A stretch of DNA of 64,000 bases from Sinohyriopsis cumingii (lineage: Eukaryota; Mollusca; Bivalvia; Unionida; Unionidae): positions 23,098,590-23,162,589 of the forward strand of contig CM068842.1 in NCBI GenBank assembly GCA_028554795.2, read 5' to 3'. The notes beneath the pieces were generated by a model, which was given only the letters and a program-made list of their open reading frames with translations, was not told the DNA's origin and did no database searches. This document shows positions 28,011 to 39,540 of the stretch, piece by piece. The position numbers and the translations under genes were made by a program. The stretch's first letter is position 1, and each line of letters opens with the position of its first letter.

Positions 28011-29873
28011 ATGGATCAATTCATACTTTTAACACCTAACTCAACAAACAAGAATACTAGGCACTTTTAAGAACATTCTTTTTCTAATAATAATTTTAAT
28101 AATGATAATGTAAAAACATCAAGCACAGTTAGAAAAACTTGATGCAGTTTGCTATATTGTAATTCCTTAATAGTATTATGAATGGAATTTTGCATGCACC
28201 AACATTGTCCATTTAATGTGTCAGGATTATTTGATGTTAAACATTGAGATGTGAGATGATGCTTGACCTACATTAGACTTTGGCATATTTGATCATGTCC
28301 GTTTTATCTATCACTGAAAATATCTACCACGTGTGAATTATTGTTTCCATTCCTGAATGTATGCCACCTACCAACCATTGTTTAGATTGCTGTCTGCATC
28401 TCTTATAAATGTGTAATCTGTGTTTAATACTGAATGTGAGTATAAAACCTTGCTCTAGTCCTCGTAATGTCCTGCTGTTGTCATGAGTATTAATGAATTT
28501 GTCAAAGAATTCATCAAAAGACATCAACAGTTCTACAAGCCCTGGGACATCAACATTAAGTGGAAAAGAAGTTCACATGCTAGCAGTTATTGTGCCCTAT
28601 TCATTTTCATGCTGGACCATGTGTGTGTCATGCAGGAATTTCTCATGAATAGTTTAGGAAATGAATTATCTTACCTTTCTGAAATTTGGAATATACAAAT
28701 AAGATTAAAAGTAAAAACACACACCACGGACATTGAGAGGACAACTTAATTCTGTCTAATTTTGTGTTTAGAGGGATTTTCCCATGCACTTTGAACAATT
28801 GAATTGGTTAATGCCATGGCTCGCCTTGAGAATGACAAAGTTGGCTAATTAAGGTCATGTGATGTGAACAGAAGCCTATAAATATGAGTGCAGACAATGC
28901 ACCAGCAGATAGCTGTCAGAGCGGCAAAGCATGAACATCAGAGTAGAAAAGAATTTCTGCCATGTATTCTAAAACCATCAGTAATATATTTTTACATAAC
29001 CTATTTTAACTTTGACACTATAACCAGTTTTAACTTTGACACTATAAACTCCCAAAACTGAATCAAATTGTTATGAGAAATTTTAAGTAGATTTATTACA
29101 TGATTGCTATTGAATTTAAAAGCCTTATAATTATTATTAAAATTCTGTATAAAGCCGCTGCTATCTCCCACCACACCGCTCAAGCACACTAGCACTAAAA
29201 TTATTTTTCCATTGAGATCATGTTACTATGACAGAATGTGTTACTGTCAATCTAATAAATTTAGCTGTTAATATACACAGGAATTTAATAATAGAATTAA
29301 TTTCACCATAATATGGTGTATTACAACTTTGTCTTTTGGCCTTTAGACAAACAGGTCTGCTCTACATTATCAAAAGTTGATAGTGTCGTAACAAACACTG
29401 TTGATGTAAAGTCACTATGCGATATTGAAAGGCATGTTCTGTCTCACCTTTGTTATGTATAAAAAGCATTTTTAAGTCCTGAGCTAGGATCTTTTTGATA
29501 TATAATGCATGGGGTGTTAGAATACCTACCATTTGATACATGCCATACGTTTGGGGGGAAGAAATTGATTGGTGTCAGCTACCTTTTAGCCATTTTAACT
29601 TTTTAGTTTGCCAGATGTTAAATGTGTAGTTGATTGACAATTGTTTAGCTGTTCACCTCACAGATATGGTTCCCATTTTTTTTCAGATTGATTTTTCTAA
29701 ACCTCACCACTATTTCACAACTACAGAATCAGAATTCTCCACCAGTCAAAATTAGCAATCAATATTTTAGGGCAAAGCTTATGATCTTATTACTCAACTA
29801 GTCATGTTTTGAAATAGATAATGTTTTAGAAATTCTGGGTTATTTATTAAAACAATGATCAGCTAAAAAACTT

Positions 29874-29934
29874 AGTGAGTGAAAGGGAAGATTCCATGCT
29901 GTGCCAAGACTGGGAATCTTCCCTTTCACTCACT
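29874..29934. repeat. Perfect 22-bp hairpin
   Basis: Arms 29874-29895 and 29913-29934 (agtgagtgaaagggaagattcc and its exact complement) are separated by 17 bases. It lies in the intron of the CXorf38-like gene. It could be a young foldback element or a small-RNA-type hairpin; nothing else distinguishes these. Confidence 0.85.
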
Positions 29935-30260
29935 CATTGGGTCTGACCATAAATGCAGGTTTGCTGAACAAAACAATAATGCATGAATGGTACAGGCACA
30001 CCATCAGACTGAAGTGCAGTTATGTTAGACTTTGCATTCCAAACTGTCAGTACTTAGTTATTTTGTTGATATTTTCATTTTTATTTTCTTTGTGGTCTAG
30101 GACTACATCTTTGTGAAGTTTCAGTGTATTTACTCAGCTTTTCATATGGTACTTAAAATGACCAGCTAGAAACGCCAAGTTACTAAAATTGAGTCAGTTT
30201 TGTTGCCAAAGTAACTAACATAAACATCAATTTGATTTTAATTTATTTTTAATTTCTCAG

Positions 30261-30401
30261 TTGATAGAGATTCGAAATAAAATTCTCCATTCTGGTGACC
30301 TGAGAGTTGCAGACAGTGATAAAGACAGTTGGATTGACCTGATGATTCAGCTGCTCAAAGACCTGAAGATGCATGCTGATGTACAGTCTTACTTGGATAT
30401 G
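30261..30401 (+). CDS. CXorf38-like HEPN protein, second coding exon (R-x4-H motif)
   Basis: This exon of 141 bases (47 codons, phase 0 at both ends) lies between acceptor aatttctcag (ending 30260) and donor GTAATT at 30402. Its start, LIEIRNKILHSGDL, matches the IKCRNEIMHSSEM segment of CXorf38 and carries R-N-x3-H, the conserved R-x4-H signature of HEPN domains, in which Arg and His are the usual RNase residues. The rest (SWIDLMIQLLKDLKMHAD) is amphipathic helix. Joined in phase to the 26118-26627 exon, it completes the DZIP3/CXorf38-type HEPN fold. The intron between them is about 3.6 kb. Confidence 0.85.
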
Positions 30402-32882
30402 GTAATTATGTTCATTTAATTTAACATTCATTAGCTTCATGTGACATGAACAGAAATATTCCTAGAATGCATAATGTTGGTCCACTTAATACCCTGTAAA
30501 TAGGATTCAGTTTATGCCAGATTTACCTCCCCTTGAAATGGGTTTCTACCATCATCAGTGTCTACATCAGGATAACAATGGACAAGTATTATGTTTGTTT
30601 CACATAGTTATTAATTTAGGCTATAAAAATATAATTTAGCTTACATGCATTTTAATTGCACCCACTTCAAATATTGTAATTTTTATCCAGGGCATGACAG
30701 CAACTGGTTATGTAAACTTTTAAGTTTTCTCCAAACATTTGTCCTGAGAGGATGTCATAAAAAAGGAGGGACAGTGATTTTAATATGAGTAGCTTTGATT
30801 GATAATTTCACAAGATGTGGGCAAGTGTGGGCATAGGAAAATCCAGTCATATGTGCTTAGCATACATTGGGTGATCATGCACAGGTGGCTGCCTGGTTCA
30901 TTGTCTTTGGTCTGACCAGGTGTGGAAAGTCCTGATACTTTTAGAGGGAGAATGAAGAACCTTCCTTTGCACCTCCTAATTAGGGATGAGCAGCGCCTCC
31001 TCAAGGTTGGTGGCCTGGTGAATGAGATTAGCCAATCATGCTGTCTTGAGAGGGAACAGTAGTGATCAAGACTGGATCTTTATCTCAAGTCTTTAGTCAG
31101 TGAGCAGTGACTAGTTACCCATTACAAAGTGGCAGTTACTGAGTTTCCATCACTGTTGATCCACTAGCAAACAAGGATTGCATCAATACCCACTCTGTTC
31201 CTTTGTTTCCATTTAATCCTGATGGGAACAGGGGGACAGGTTGTACTTGCCTGTCTAGGGTGGTGGACTAAATTGACATCATTCCATGTTCCATTTTAAT
31301 CCATATACCACTCACCCCTAGATGATCCAGAAGGTATCAGCAACACCATTCACATTGGAAATCCACTTCTGCGATTGGATCCATCAACTACCATAAGTGA
31401 ATTCAAGACAGTGACTAACCCTAATTCAATATCTCCCTCGAGAGAGAAATACAAGAAAGGCAGCGCTGCCTTACTTTGTGGTGGACTCAGGACAATTGTT
31501 CATTTCCATCATGATGGACTCTATGATTTCTGAGAAGAACTGGTGGTAACAGTCTGTTCCCCTCCAATGGGGTCTCCAGCTCCTTTTCACATGTCAGGCC
31601 AGGCATTGGAGTAGGAGGAAGTTTGAATTTGCAATAAGGCAGTGAACAAAGTTTACTGCCTTATTCCACCAGACTTGTGTTCAAGCCTTCTGGTACTGAA
31701 GACAAAAAGATTCTCTCCAGTCTGGTGAGGCTTTCCAGGACAGCACTTTCTTTAGATCTTCTAATGCCCCACACTCTGGTATGGACTGAGAACTTGTACA
31801 AAACTATTCCAAGGGACAAGATTTTAACAAATAACAGAAAGGGTGATCTGTCTCTTCTTTGCTATGCCTGCTGGTTTTGGCCTCCAGCTATTAAGTCCAT
31901 CTGCCAGCTTGGCTTCTTTAACCCGCTCCCCTGGAGTATGGAGTGATACATTGGGGATATTGGATAGGGCCTGGAGTGATCGCTGTTAAACCTAGGAGAC
32001 TTTGGAGCTTAAAACTAAGACACTGATGATAACCACATGTTGATTTAGTTTTTATATCATCCTTCAGTCTCTCGAAGGAGTCTTCATTTTCTCCAGTGCT
32101 TATTGGAGGCATTTGTGAAGATGTCTCAACCAGACTCTGGCTTTCTTTTCCCAGATCTTTCAGATGTGAAAACAAACGTGAACCACTTTGGCTTCTGATA
32201 TACCTTTCTGCCTTAAACATATTTCTTCAGGAAAAACACTTTAAGAATGGAGACTACCACTGCAGTCATGTACATCATAAGGCCCAGCAACTGGGAGTAT
32301 CCACTGATCTTCAGGATTTATACCTTCACATCTGCATTGTCTGTACTCAAAGAAAATAGCTCTGGTTTTGTCTTGACCAAGAGATATTAAAATTTTTAGT
32401 GCTTCTTTTTGGCATTGCTTCCACTCCCAAAGCCTTCATGTGGGTGATGAGATCAATTCCAGCCTACCATATTTGCCGCCCTTTAAGTTGATTCATTTTG
32501 ACCAGAAAATCTGAACTTATGCTGTGAATTGACTTATATATGGATTATGTCATGTAATTAATTAATTTTTCATATGTGAAAAAGAATCTCCAAGAGTACA
32601 AAAAAAATATTTCATTTCGGGGAAGAAATCATGTAAGAAAAATACAGGACCCCACATTTTGATGGACTTTAAAATATTTACACGATTGTCAGTATTAAAT
32701 AAATTTACACTGAATTAATTGCACGAAAGCTGCATTAGTAATTAGTAATATGGATTGTTTAAATCTGATTGTATATATGTGCATTAGAATAGGAAAGTTA
32801 GAAAATGATTAACAATGACAAAGACAAATATTCCATCACATTTTTCTTCTTGTACCTTGTGATCAAATAAAATATGCCTTGA

Positions 32883-32924
<42 letters not shown>

Positions 32925-34262
32925 CAGGACAATTTTAATCTATATTGTTTAGTTACCTTACGAGTTTGATCCTACTTTTATACAAGTGCAACACTAAATT
33001 CCATTATCAATTGATACCACTGCAAACAAGCCCTTTTACTTTTAGTTCTAGTTATATTTCAGTTAGTCATTGCACCAAGAACAACAGATTTTTGTAGTGT
33101 TATTTACATGCTAAATAAATATGCTACAGCTGGAGTCAGGTCATCCAAGCTAACACCTGTTTGATATCAAGATTCAGCAGACCAGGCCAAATTAGTGAGG
33201 CTATCAATAGGGATATGAGGCTACCCATAGGGTATTATTAATACTGTACCATGTTATGAAATGAAATGCAAGGTGCTGACCCGTGTACCTGAAACCAGTG
33301 ACATCTTTTGAACTGCTGACAGAATTGTCAGTGCAATTTAAAGTAACAATATGAGCAGAAATATCGAAAATAAAATCTGCCTAAGTAGAAGAAGAGTATA
33401 TGATGAAAGAAATAATCTCATATGTGGGAATGGAGCAGTTGTTTTACTTGCAAAGAGAATTAGACAGCATGCTAATTAATAGCTATTTTGGGGATTTAAG
33501 CTAATAGTCTGTTTGAATATACATACTGTGAATATTTCAACTTTGAAACAGATGGAGTATGGTATATATTTTATTAGTTTATATTTACTATTTGATTTAT
33601 TACTAAAAAAAATTTATTATTGACAAAACCTTTGGCGAAAAGCAGTAGTAAAATAGTAAAATAACATGAAAAAACTGAAACCTCTCTCTCATATTGGGTC
33701 ATATTTGATTTTTATCATGAGGTGCAAGAAGAAAAATGTGATGGAATTCAGATGCCTCTCTCTCTTTCTCTTAAAAAATACTGTAAAAAGCAGTGATACA
33801 TTTTCTGAATTACAGTTCATCTGAAATGGCATACGGTGATACCATTAATTAAATCAGACATTGCTATAGTTTAATTAATTTATTTAACTAGGAATCTTCC
33901 CAGCAGTGAGCATTACACAGTTAAAATTAGTCTACCCACCGCATCTACATTTTAGTAGCAGTAATACCTTATCTGTTACCATAGCATTGCTGAATTTCCT
34001 GGTTTGGATGAAGATTGACAGTCTCAATAAATTTAGTATAGATAATTACTGTACTTTCCATTATGGTAGGAGTTTTCACTACTGTAAGCTTTTAGAAGGT
34101 TGGACCACATGCAGTGCCATTACCATAGGGTCTAAAGAAAACAATGCCTTTGCTCAGATGCCTCAATGATCAAAGATAAAAAGTGAAAGCTATGTGGCAG
34201 CTCTTGTAATAAGAGGAGCAATTCAAATAGTCCAAATGTATAGCATCTTGGCATCCGTCCAT
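30402..34262. other. Intron 2, 5' part: unassigned repeat-like region
   Basis: The part from about 30780 to 32360 is GC-richer than its surroundings, with broken open frames on both strands (30780-31004 minus, 31677-31946 plus, 31918-32220 minus). It has the look of a decayed mobile element, but I could not match it to a family. From 32360 to 34262 the sequence is AT-rich with one GA microsatellite and no recognised genes. Confidence 0.45.
32885..32921. repeat. (GA)n microsatellite
   Basis: About 37 bases of alternating G and A. Confidence 0.98.
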
Positions 34263-34736
34263 CTACAGGAGACGATGGCGTAGGTCCAAAGTAAGCTTTT
34301 GTTTATCCTTCTTTCTAGCTCTCTTTTCAGCTTGTTTTATTTTTCTCTCTTCCTCTGTGTTTTGTACTCCCTGCCTGACAGCTAGACGCCAGCTGGAATG
34401 GTTGTTTGCACCGCTCTCCCAGTCATTGACATTGATGTTTGCCATCTTCATATGACATCTTTGTAGCGCAGATGTGGTCGTCCAGTTGGTCGTGCACCTT
34501 CTGCTAACTCCCCATATAACAGGTCTTTGGGAATGCAGCCTGGGTCCATTCTCTTGACATGGCCAAGCCAGCGAAGGCGCCTCTCGCTGAGAATGGAGAA
34601 CATGCTGTTCATGTTGGCACGTTCTAGAACCTCTGTATTGGGTACTTTGTCCTGCCACTGGATGTGCCGAATGGGCCACAGACATCTCAGGTGGAAGCTG
34701 TTGAGTTTCCTCTCGTGTCTTGCTTAGGTGGTCCAT
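34263..34736 (-). pseudogene. RTE-like ORF2 C-terminal region, frameshifted
   Basis: Directly after the RT the frame shifts. The segment reads MDHLSKTREETQQLP at its start and ends with a basic stretch (EEERKIKQAEKRARKKDKQK), typical of the C-terminal end of RTE-like ORF2. In between, the correct frame alternates, indicating several small insertions or deletions. The 3' end of the element lies at or just below 34263. Confidence 0.6.
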
Positions 34737-35746
34737 GTTTCGTTGCTGTAGAGAAGTGAGCTGAGCATGCTGTCTTGGTAGACACGCAGTTTGGTCTTCT
34801 CTGTGAGGTTGGGGTTGTTATAGACCCTCTGGTTAAGTCTGGCCGTCACTGCTGCTGCCTTGGCAATCCTGCCGTTCACCTCAGAATCAATGGAGAGTGA
34901 GCTGGAGATGTTAGGCCCGAGGTATGTGAAGTTCTCGACAACTTCCAAATTGTACCCATCGATGGTGACAGAGGGAGGGAAGTCTGTGTCCTGTGCCTTG
35001 ACATTCGTTTTCTTCAAAATGATGGTCAGTCCAAATTCCTTACATGCATGGGAGAGGCAGCATACCAGCTGCTGAAGTCCATCTTCCGTGTGTGATGTCA
35101 AGGCTGCATCGTCGGCAAAGAGCAATTCACAGATGAGTACCTCTGTGACTTTAGTCTTAGCATGGAGACTGGCGATGTTGAACAGCTTGCCGTAAGCCCT
35201 GGTATGGATGTACACTCCCTCGCTGCAGTCCTTGAATGCGTACTGGAGAAGCATGGAGAAGAAGATGGCAAAGAGCGTCGGTGCAAGGACACAGCCTTGT
35301 TTGACTCCGCTGATGACTGGGAATGCTTCATATGTTGCGCCATTGAAGCACACTGTGTTGTGCATGTTCTCATGGAACGACATGATGACAGCAAGCAGAC
35401 ATGGGGGGCAGCCGATCTTCTGCAGGAGTCTGAAGAGTCCACTCCGACTAACCAGGTCAAACGCCCTCATCAGATCTATGAAGGCAATGTAGAGGGGCAT
35501 CTGCTGCTCACGACACTTCTCCTGCAGCTGACGTAGTGAGAAGATCATATCTACAGTTGACCTGCCAGCTCGAAATCCACACTGGGACTCTGGGTAGATG
35601 CGGGAGGCTAGGATCTGCAAGCATGCCAAGGCAACACAGGCGAAAGCCTTTCCAACGATGCTGAGGAGGGAGATGCCCCGATAGTTGTTGCAGTTGCTAC
35701 GGTCTCCTTTGTTTTTGTACAAAGTGACAATGTTGGTATCACACAT
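34724..35746 (-). CDS. RTE-like reverse transcriptase, 340 codons open
   Basis: The frame is uninterrupted. Blocks: VTLYKNKGDRSNCNNYRGIS (residues about 7-26), QCGFRAGRSTVDMIFSLRQL (SGFR block), YIAFIDLMRAFDLVSR (first catalytic Asp, with the usual F-D pair), ISGVKQGCVLAPTLFAIFFS (KQGC block), LLFADDAALTSHTEDG (intact FADD), FGLTIILKKTNV, FTYLGPNISS and LTEKTKLRVYQDSMLSSLLY followed by ETWTT at the end, where most relatives have GSETW. All RT catalytic residues are present. The frame starts and stops because of frameshifts in its flanks, so the whole ORF2 cannot be made as one protein. The FADD and open length make this the least decayed RT in the window. Confidence 0.85.
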   Translation of the reverse strand: MCDTNIVTLYKNKGDRSNCNNYRGISLLSIVGKAFACVALACLQILASRIYPESQCGFRAGRSTVDMIFSLRQLQEKCREQQMPLYIAFIDLMRAFDLVSRSGLFRLLQKIGCPPCLLAVIMSFHENMHNTVCFNGATYEAFPVISGVKQGCVLAPTLFAIFFSMLLQYAFKDCSEGVYIHTRAYGKLFNIASLHAKTKVTEVLICELLFADDAALTSHTEDGLQQLVCCLSHACKEFGLTIILKKTNVKAQDTDFPPSVTIDGYNLEVVENFTYLGPNISSSLSIDSEVNGRIAKAAAVTARLNQRVYNNPNLTEKTKLRVYQDSMLSSLLYSNETWTT

Positions 35747-35779
35747 GTCCTGTGGGATGTATCCCTGTTCCCAGCAAAT

Positions 35780-36589
35780 TCAGAATAGTATGTGTAGGGG
35801 CTGAAGCAGTGCTGGTTTTCTGCTCTTGAGGACTTCACGCGGAATGCTGTCGCTTCCAGGAGCCTTCCCACAGGCAAGACAATCGATGGCTTTTCCAAGC
35901 TCTTCCAGAGTGGGCTGTGTGTCTAGCTCCTCCATGACAGGCAGGTCTGGAATGGCATCCAGGGCAGTTCCAATGACATTGTTTTGGGTTGCATATAGCT
36001 CAAGATAGTGCTCAACCCGTCGCTGCAGTTGTTTCCCCTGGTCTGTGATAACTTCACCCGTCTTGGACTTGAGGGGGGTGATCTTGTAGCTGGGGGGGCC
36101 TGTCGCCTTTTTGATACCCTCATACATTCCTCTTGTATCCCCGGTGTCAGCAGCTGTCTGTATACTGTTGCAAAGGTTCAGTCAGTAGGTGTTGGCACAT
36201 CGGCGGGAAGTCTTCTGGGCGTTGTTCCTTGCAATCCTGAGGGCTTTTAGTGTTCTGGGGCTAGGTGCAGCCTTGTATGCCAGGAGGGCTTTCCTCTTTG
36301 CCTCAGTCACGGGTTCCATCTCCTCCCAGTTTACCTCATACCAGTCGACATTCTTTTGCTCCCTCGTCCCGTAAGCTGTGATGGCTGAATTGTACACAGA
36401 GTCACAGATATGGGACCACTTGGAGTCAATGGTGTCATCAGTTGTCACTTTGTTGAGGGCTTCCTTCAGTTTGCTGATGTGCTGCTGTGTTTTCTCTGAA
36501 TTGCTTGCACAGTAGGTGTTGATGCGTGAGTGACCCTTCTTCTTCGCATGGTGCAACTTCTTGGGTAATATTTGTACCTTGCTGGCCAC
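35780..36589 (-). pseudogene. RTE-like ORF2 linker between endonuclease and RT
   Basis: Two open segments on the minus strand, 36589-36182 and 36127-35780, carry KKLHHAKKKGHSRINTY, then a helical stretch ending RIARNNAQKTSRRCANTY. After a break comes MYEGIKKATGPPSYKITPLK and a block ending CLACGKAPGSDSIPREVLK, which is the K-APG-D-IP block just before the RT palm. A stop or frameshift near 36180-36130 separates the two. Confidence 0.75.
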
Positions 36590-37323
36590 GAGGGAATGGT
36601 CCTTGTCGCAATCGGCACTGTGGTAGCTGCAGGTGAGGAGAACACTGGCCAGTTCTGCACGCCTGGTGATGATGAGGTCTAGGTGAACGTGGGTGTCTCC
36701 ACGACACCTGGTGGATCTCCTTGCATTTGAAGAAAGTGTTGGTCACACATAGGCTGTTGGAGCAGCACATCTCAAGCAGTCACTGACCATTCTCGTTGAT
36801 CTTGCCCCTTCCGTAAAAGCCGAGACAGGTGGACCAGCCTCATGGTCAGCTTCCACTCCAGCACTGAAGTCTCCTAGTAAGTAAAGGCTTTCATTGTTGG
36901 GGATACTGGATATTGCCTGATCCAGAGCCTCATAAAACTTGTCTATCTCCTCATGGGTGGAGCAGAGGGTTGGGGCGTACATGCTGAAGATGTTGACCTG
37001 GCCTAAGGATGTTGACAGCCGGAGGGCAAGGATTCTCTCAGTACCTGTTGATGGAGATTCAATGAAGGCGATTAGCATGTTCTATACGGCAAAGCCTACA
37101 CCATGCTGCCTAGGTTCATCCGAGGGCTTCCCCAGCCAAAAGAACGTGTAATTGGCTTCCCTGATGGTGCCGCTGTCAGCCAGTCGGGTCTCCTGGAGGC
37201 AGGCAATGTCAGTGTTCAGTCGGGAGAGTTCTCTGTTAATGACGGCAGTCTTCCGTGCATCGTCGATCTGCTGTAGGTCAGCGGTCAATCCAGGACACAT
37301 GGTCCTGATGTTCCAGGTTGCAA
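36438..37323 (-). pseudogene. RTE-like endonuclease domain
   Basis: The minus-strand text starts with TWNIRTMCPGL (first block, catalytic Asn) at about 37323. It continues with LNTDIACLQETRLAD (catalytic Glu in QET), HGVGFAV, ERILALRLSTSLGQVNIFSMYAPT and LYLLGDFSAG, where the expected GDFNA has Ser for the conserved Asn. After frameshifts near 37080 and 36840 it resumes with SLCVTNTFFKCKEIHQVSWR and ends at the CDKDHSLVASK block (about 36600) with the final catalytic His. The domain nicks the target DNA. The frameshifts and the Asn-to-Ser change suggest it is inactive, although most blocks remain. Confidence 0.8.
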
Positions 37324-38289
37324 AACAAAGAGTTGGAGTCTTCTTATTTCTTCTTTTAGTCTTTCATGGTGCGGAGTTTTGTGGCCCACTTGTCGAGATG
37401 GTTCTCTAAGCTCCACACACCCAGTGAAGCAGGCAGGCCATGGCGGGCAGCACCTTACTGACTGGGGGCTGCCCAGCTTGAGGAAGGCGGTAGCTGTCCA
37501 TTGAGACCTGGTGATCTCTCCCACCATCAAAAGTAACCCCTGGTGCCAAGCTCTACGCCAATCGAACTTTGACTGAAAAGTGGTAAGCTTATACTTCTCG
37601 TGTTGTGACAACGCTGTACAACAATGCTGGAGTGTCCTCTCCAGTGGAGCTATGAAGCCTGGGCAGGGTGGTATGGAGAATCAGCTGTTGTCCATGCAGC
37701 AGATCCCCCCTCTCCATGCAGCTGGTGGGCCCAAGGGAATGACGAATGCCAATACAGCTTGGCACCAACAGCGTCACAGGAGTTGCCAGAATGACGTTGA
37801 AGTCAATGTCAGACCGCCATGAGTCCCATCTACCCGAAGCAACTGGTTTTAAGGCGCCAGTGGCCCGTCTTCACCCCTTCTGCTGTTAGTGGAAAACGTG
37901 GTTTGCCGGACTTCAAATCTAAGCCACTCGCGAAGGCCATGAGCTGGATTTTAGTTGACAGAGGCAATCAGAGATGCAAGCCATATGGGGCATTTCTGGA
38001 GGATTGGGGCACTTGTCTCCCACTCCCACCCTGGGAAATGTCAACCTTAGACCACTATATATATAGCATAGCCTTAACTTAATGGGGGTCATTTTCTTTT
38101 CAATCATGTCCTCCAATAATAATTGGAGGAGGAAATAATTAGCTTAGCCTCGGGACTAAGGCTTCTACAAGAGGAATCCATTGCAGTAGTGGGAAGTTAT
38201 TATTACATTAATATAGTTAGTTTTGTTTTGTTAAGTTTTGTAAGAATTTGTTTTTATTTTGTGGTTCATGTGAACCTTTATGTTTAGAC

Positions 38290-38451
<162 letters not shown>

Positions 38452-38606
38452 TATTATTGTTAAAGGCATATAACATATTTACATTTCCAAAGCAAAGTTA
38501 GCTTTCTGGAAAACCACCCAAATAAAGGAGTTCTTACTAACTTTTGTGATGAATCTAAAACTTTGTATTGTTTTAAATTTATAATTTATAATCCGCAACA
38601 AAAATT

Positions 38607-38617
38607 ATGTATGTATG

Positions 38618-38697
<80 letters not shown>
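38607..38697. repeat. (ATGT)n(AT)n microsatellite
   Basis: A few ATGT units run into about 75 bases of AT repeats. Confidence 0.98.
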
Positions 38698-38701
<4 letters not shown>

Positions 38702-38964
38702 TTGATGGATCACATAAAATTGTAAAATAAAAACTATGCCATTATGCAGATCGACTATTAACATAGCTGCTGTTACTAATAGCGGTAAAATCCATAAACA
38801 GTGTGTTGTGGAAAGAAAGCATTGAGACATTAAGGCCATCACATCTTGCACAAAGAATGCTGATTGACTCTACAACTAAAAGTACAACAGAAAATCCTTT
38901 CAATTCCATCTTCACAAAATCCATTCAGCAGGATTTGACCATGTTTAAAACCTGCCTTTAGTGG

Positions 38965-39540
38965 TAAAAAGGTCAGAGGTCAAGTTCACATGGAATTGTT
39001 ATTTACACATGATTATTTTCAGGCTAGACACCATATTGTTACAGAACTTTGTGAATGACCTGCACTGGCTATAAGAATCAAACTGATGGATGAAGAAAAA
39101 GAGCCATAGGTCATGATCACTAATGGAAAGAAAGAAAGATATGGTTGTTGTATTTGGAATGTAGAAGAAAATTAATTTGGTGTCAGAATGGCAAAGGTCA
39201 AGGTTATATTGTTTCCTAGAAGTGGTTTCAGCTGAGTAAAACTCCAAAAATAGTTCTAGATTAAATGACTAACTTCCATTGTTTACTTTCATTACTTCTG
39301 TTTGGGGTTATAAGGACACTCAGATTTTTGGGCTAAAAGCTTAATGGTCAAAGTCATATAAAGGGGTCAACAAACGAGGTCACTGCTACACAGAGAGTGA
39401 AACGATTTAAGTGAAGTAACACTGTTCATACACCACATAATTGTAAAGAACACATGCTGATATTTGGAGGAAAAAATGTTACATTGCAGATATTGGGCTA
39501 GACACCTTAAAGGTCAAGCTGACAAAGACCCAAAGAAAAC
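38965..39540. repeat. Degenerate tandem repeat rich in AAGGTCA, second array
   Basis: Units resemble those at 24360-25470: gaatgacctgcactgg, tttgtgtcagaa, aaaggtcaaggtta, aaaggtcaagctgaca. A perfect pair of AGGTCA sites with one-base spacing occurs at 38970-38982. Confidence 0.65.

Larger units (their letters stand above)
26628..30260 (+). other. Intron 1 of the CXorf38-like gene
   Basis: AT-rich. It contains a short tandem repeat (about 27866-28010) and a perfect hairpin (29874-29934), annotated separately. Open frames inside (for example 28483-28749) show no domain. Confidence 0.6.
34263..38060 (-). mobile_element. RTE-like non-LTR retrotransposon, nearly full length, antisense
   Basis: Read on the minus strand: leader (38060 to about 37330), endonuclease (about 37320-36440), linker (36589-35780), RT (35746-34724) and C-terminal region (about 34736-34263). 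The endonuclease-RT order without RNase H, the WNIRTMCPGL start and the GDRSNCNNYRGISLLS and LFADDAALTSH motifs are those of RTE-like elements often annotated as craniofacial development protein 2-like. The clade (RTE-X or related) is not certain. It lies in intron 2 of the CXorf38-like gene in the opposite orientation. It is visibly GC-richer than the flanks and less decayed than the other LINEs, suggesting recent insertion. A few frameshifts still break it. Ends are approximate. Confidence 0.85.

Noticed and set aside
28483..28749. Open frame of 88 codons in intron 1
   Set aside because: No domain, no good splice sites on both sides, and no resemblance to CXorf38-like proteins.
30780..32360. 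Second DIRS copy in antisense
   Set aside because: I compared the minus-strand text with the DIRS copy at 53.9-56.5 kb and found no shared conserved block, so I leave it unassigned.
35162..35536. Plus-strand frames of 94-124 codons within 34.8-37.5 kb
   Set aside because: They are antisense shadows of the RTE-like RT and endonuclease on the minus strand.
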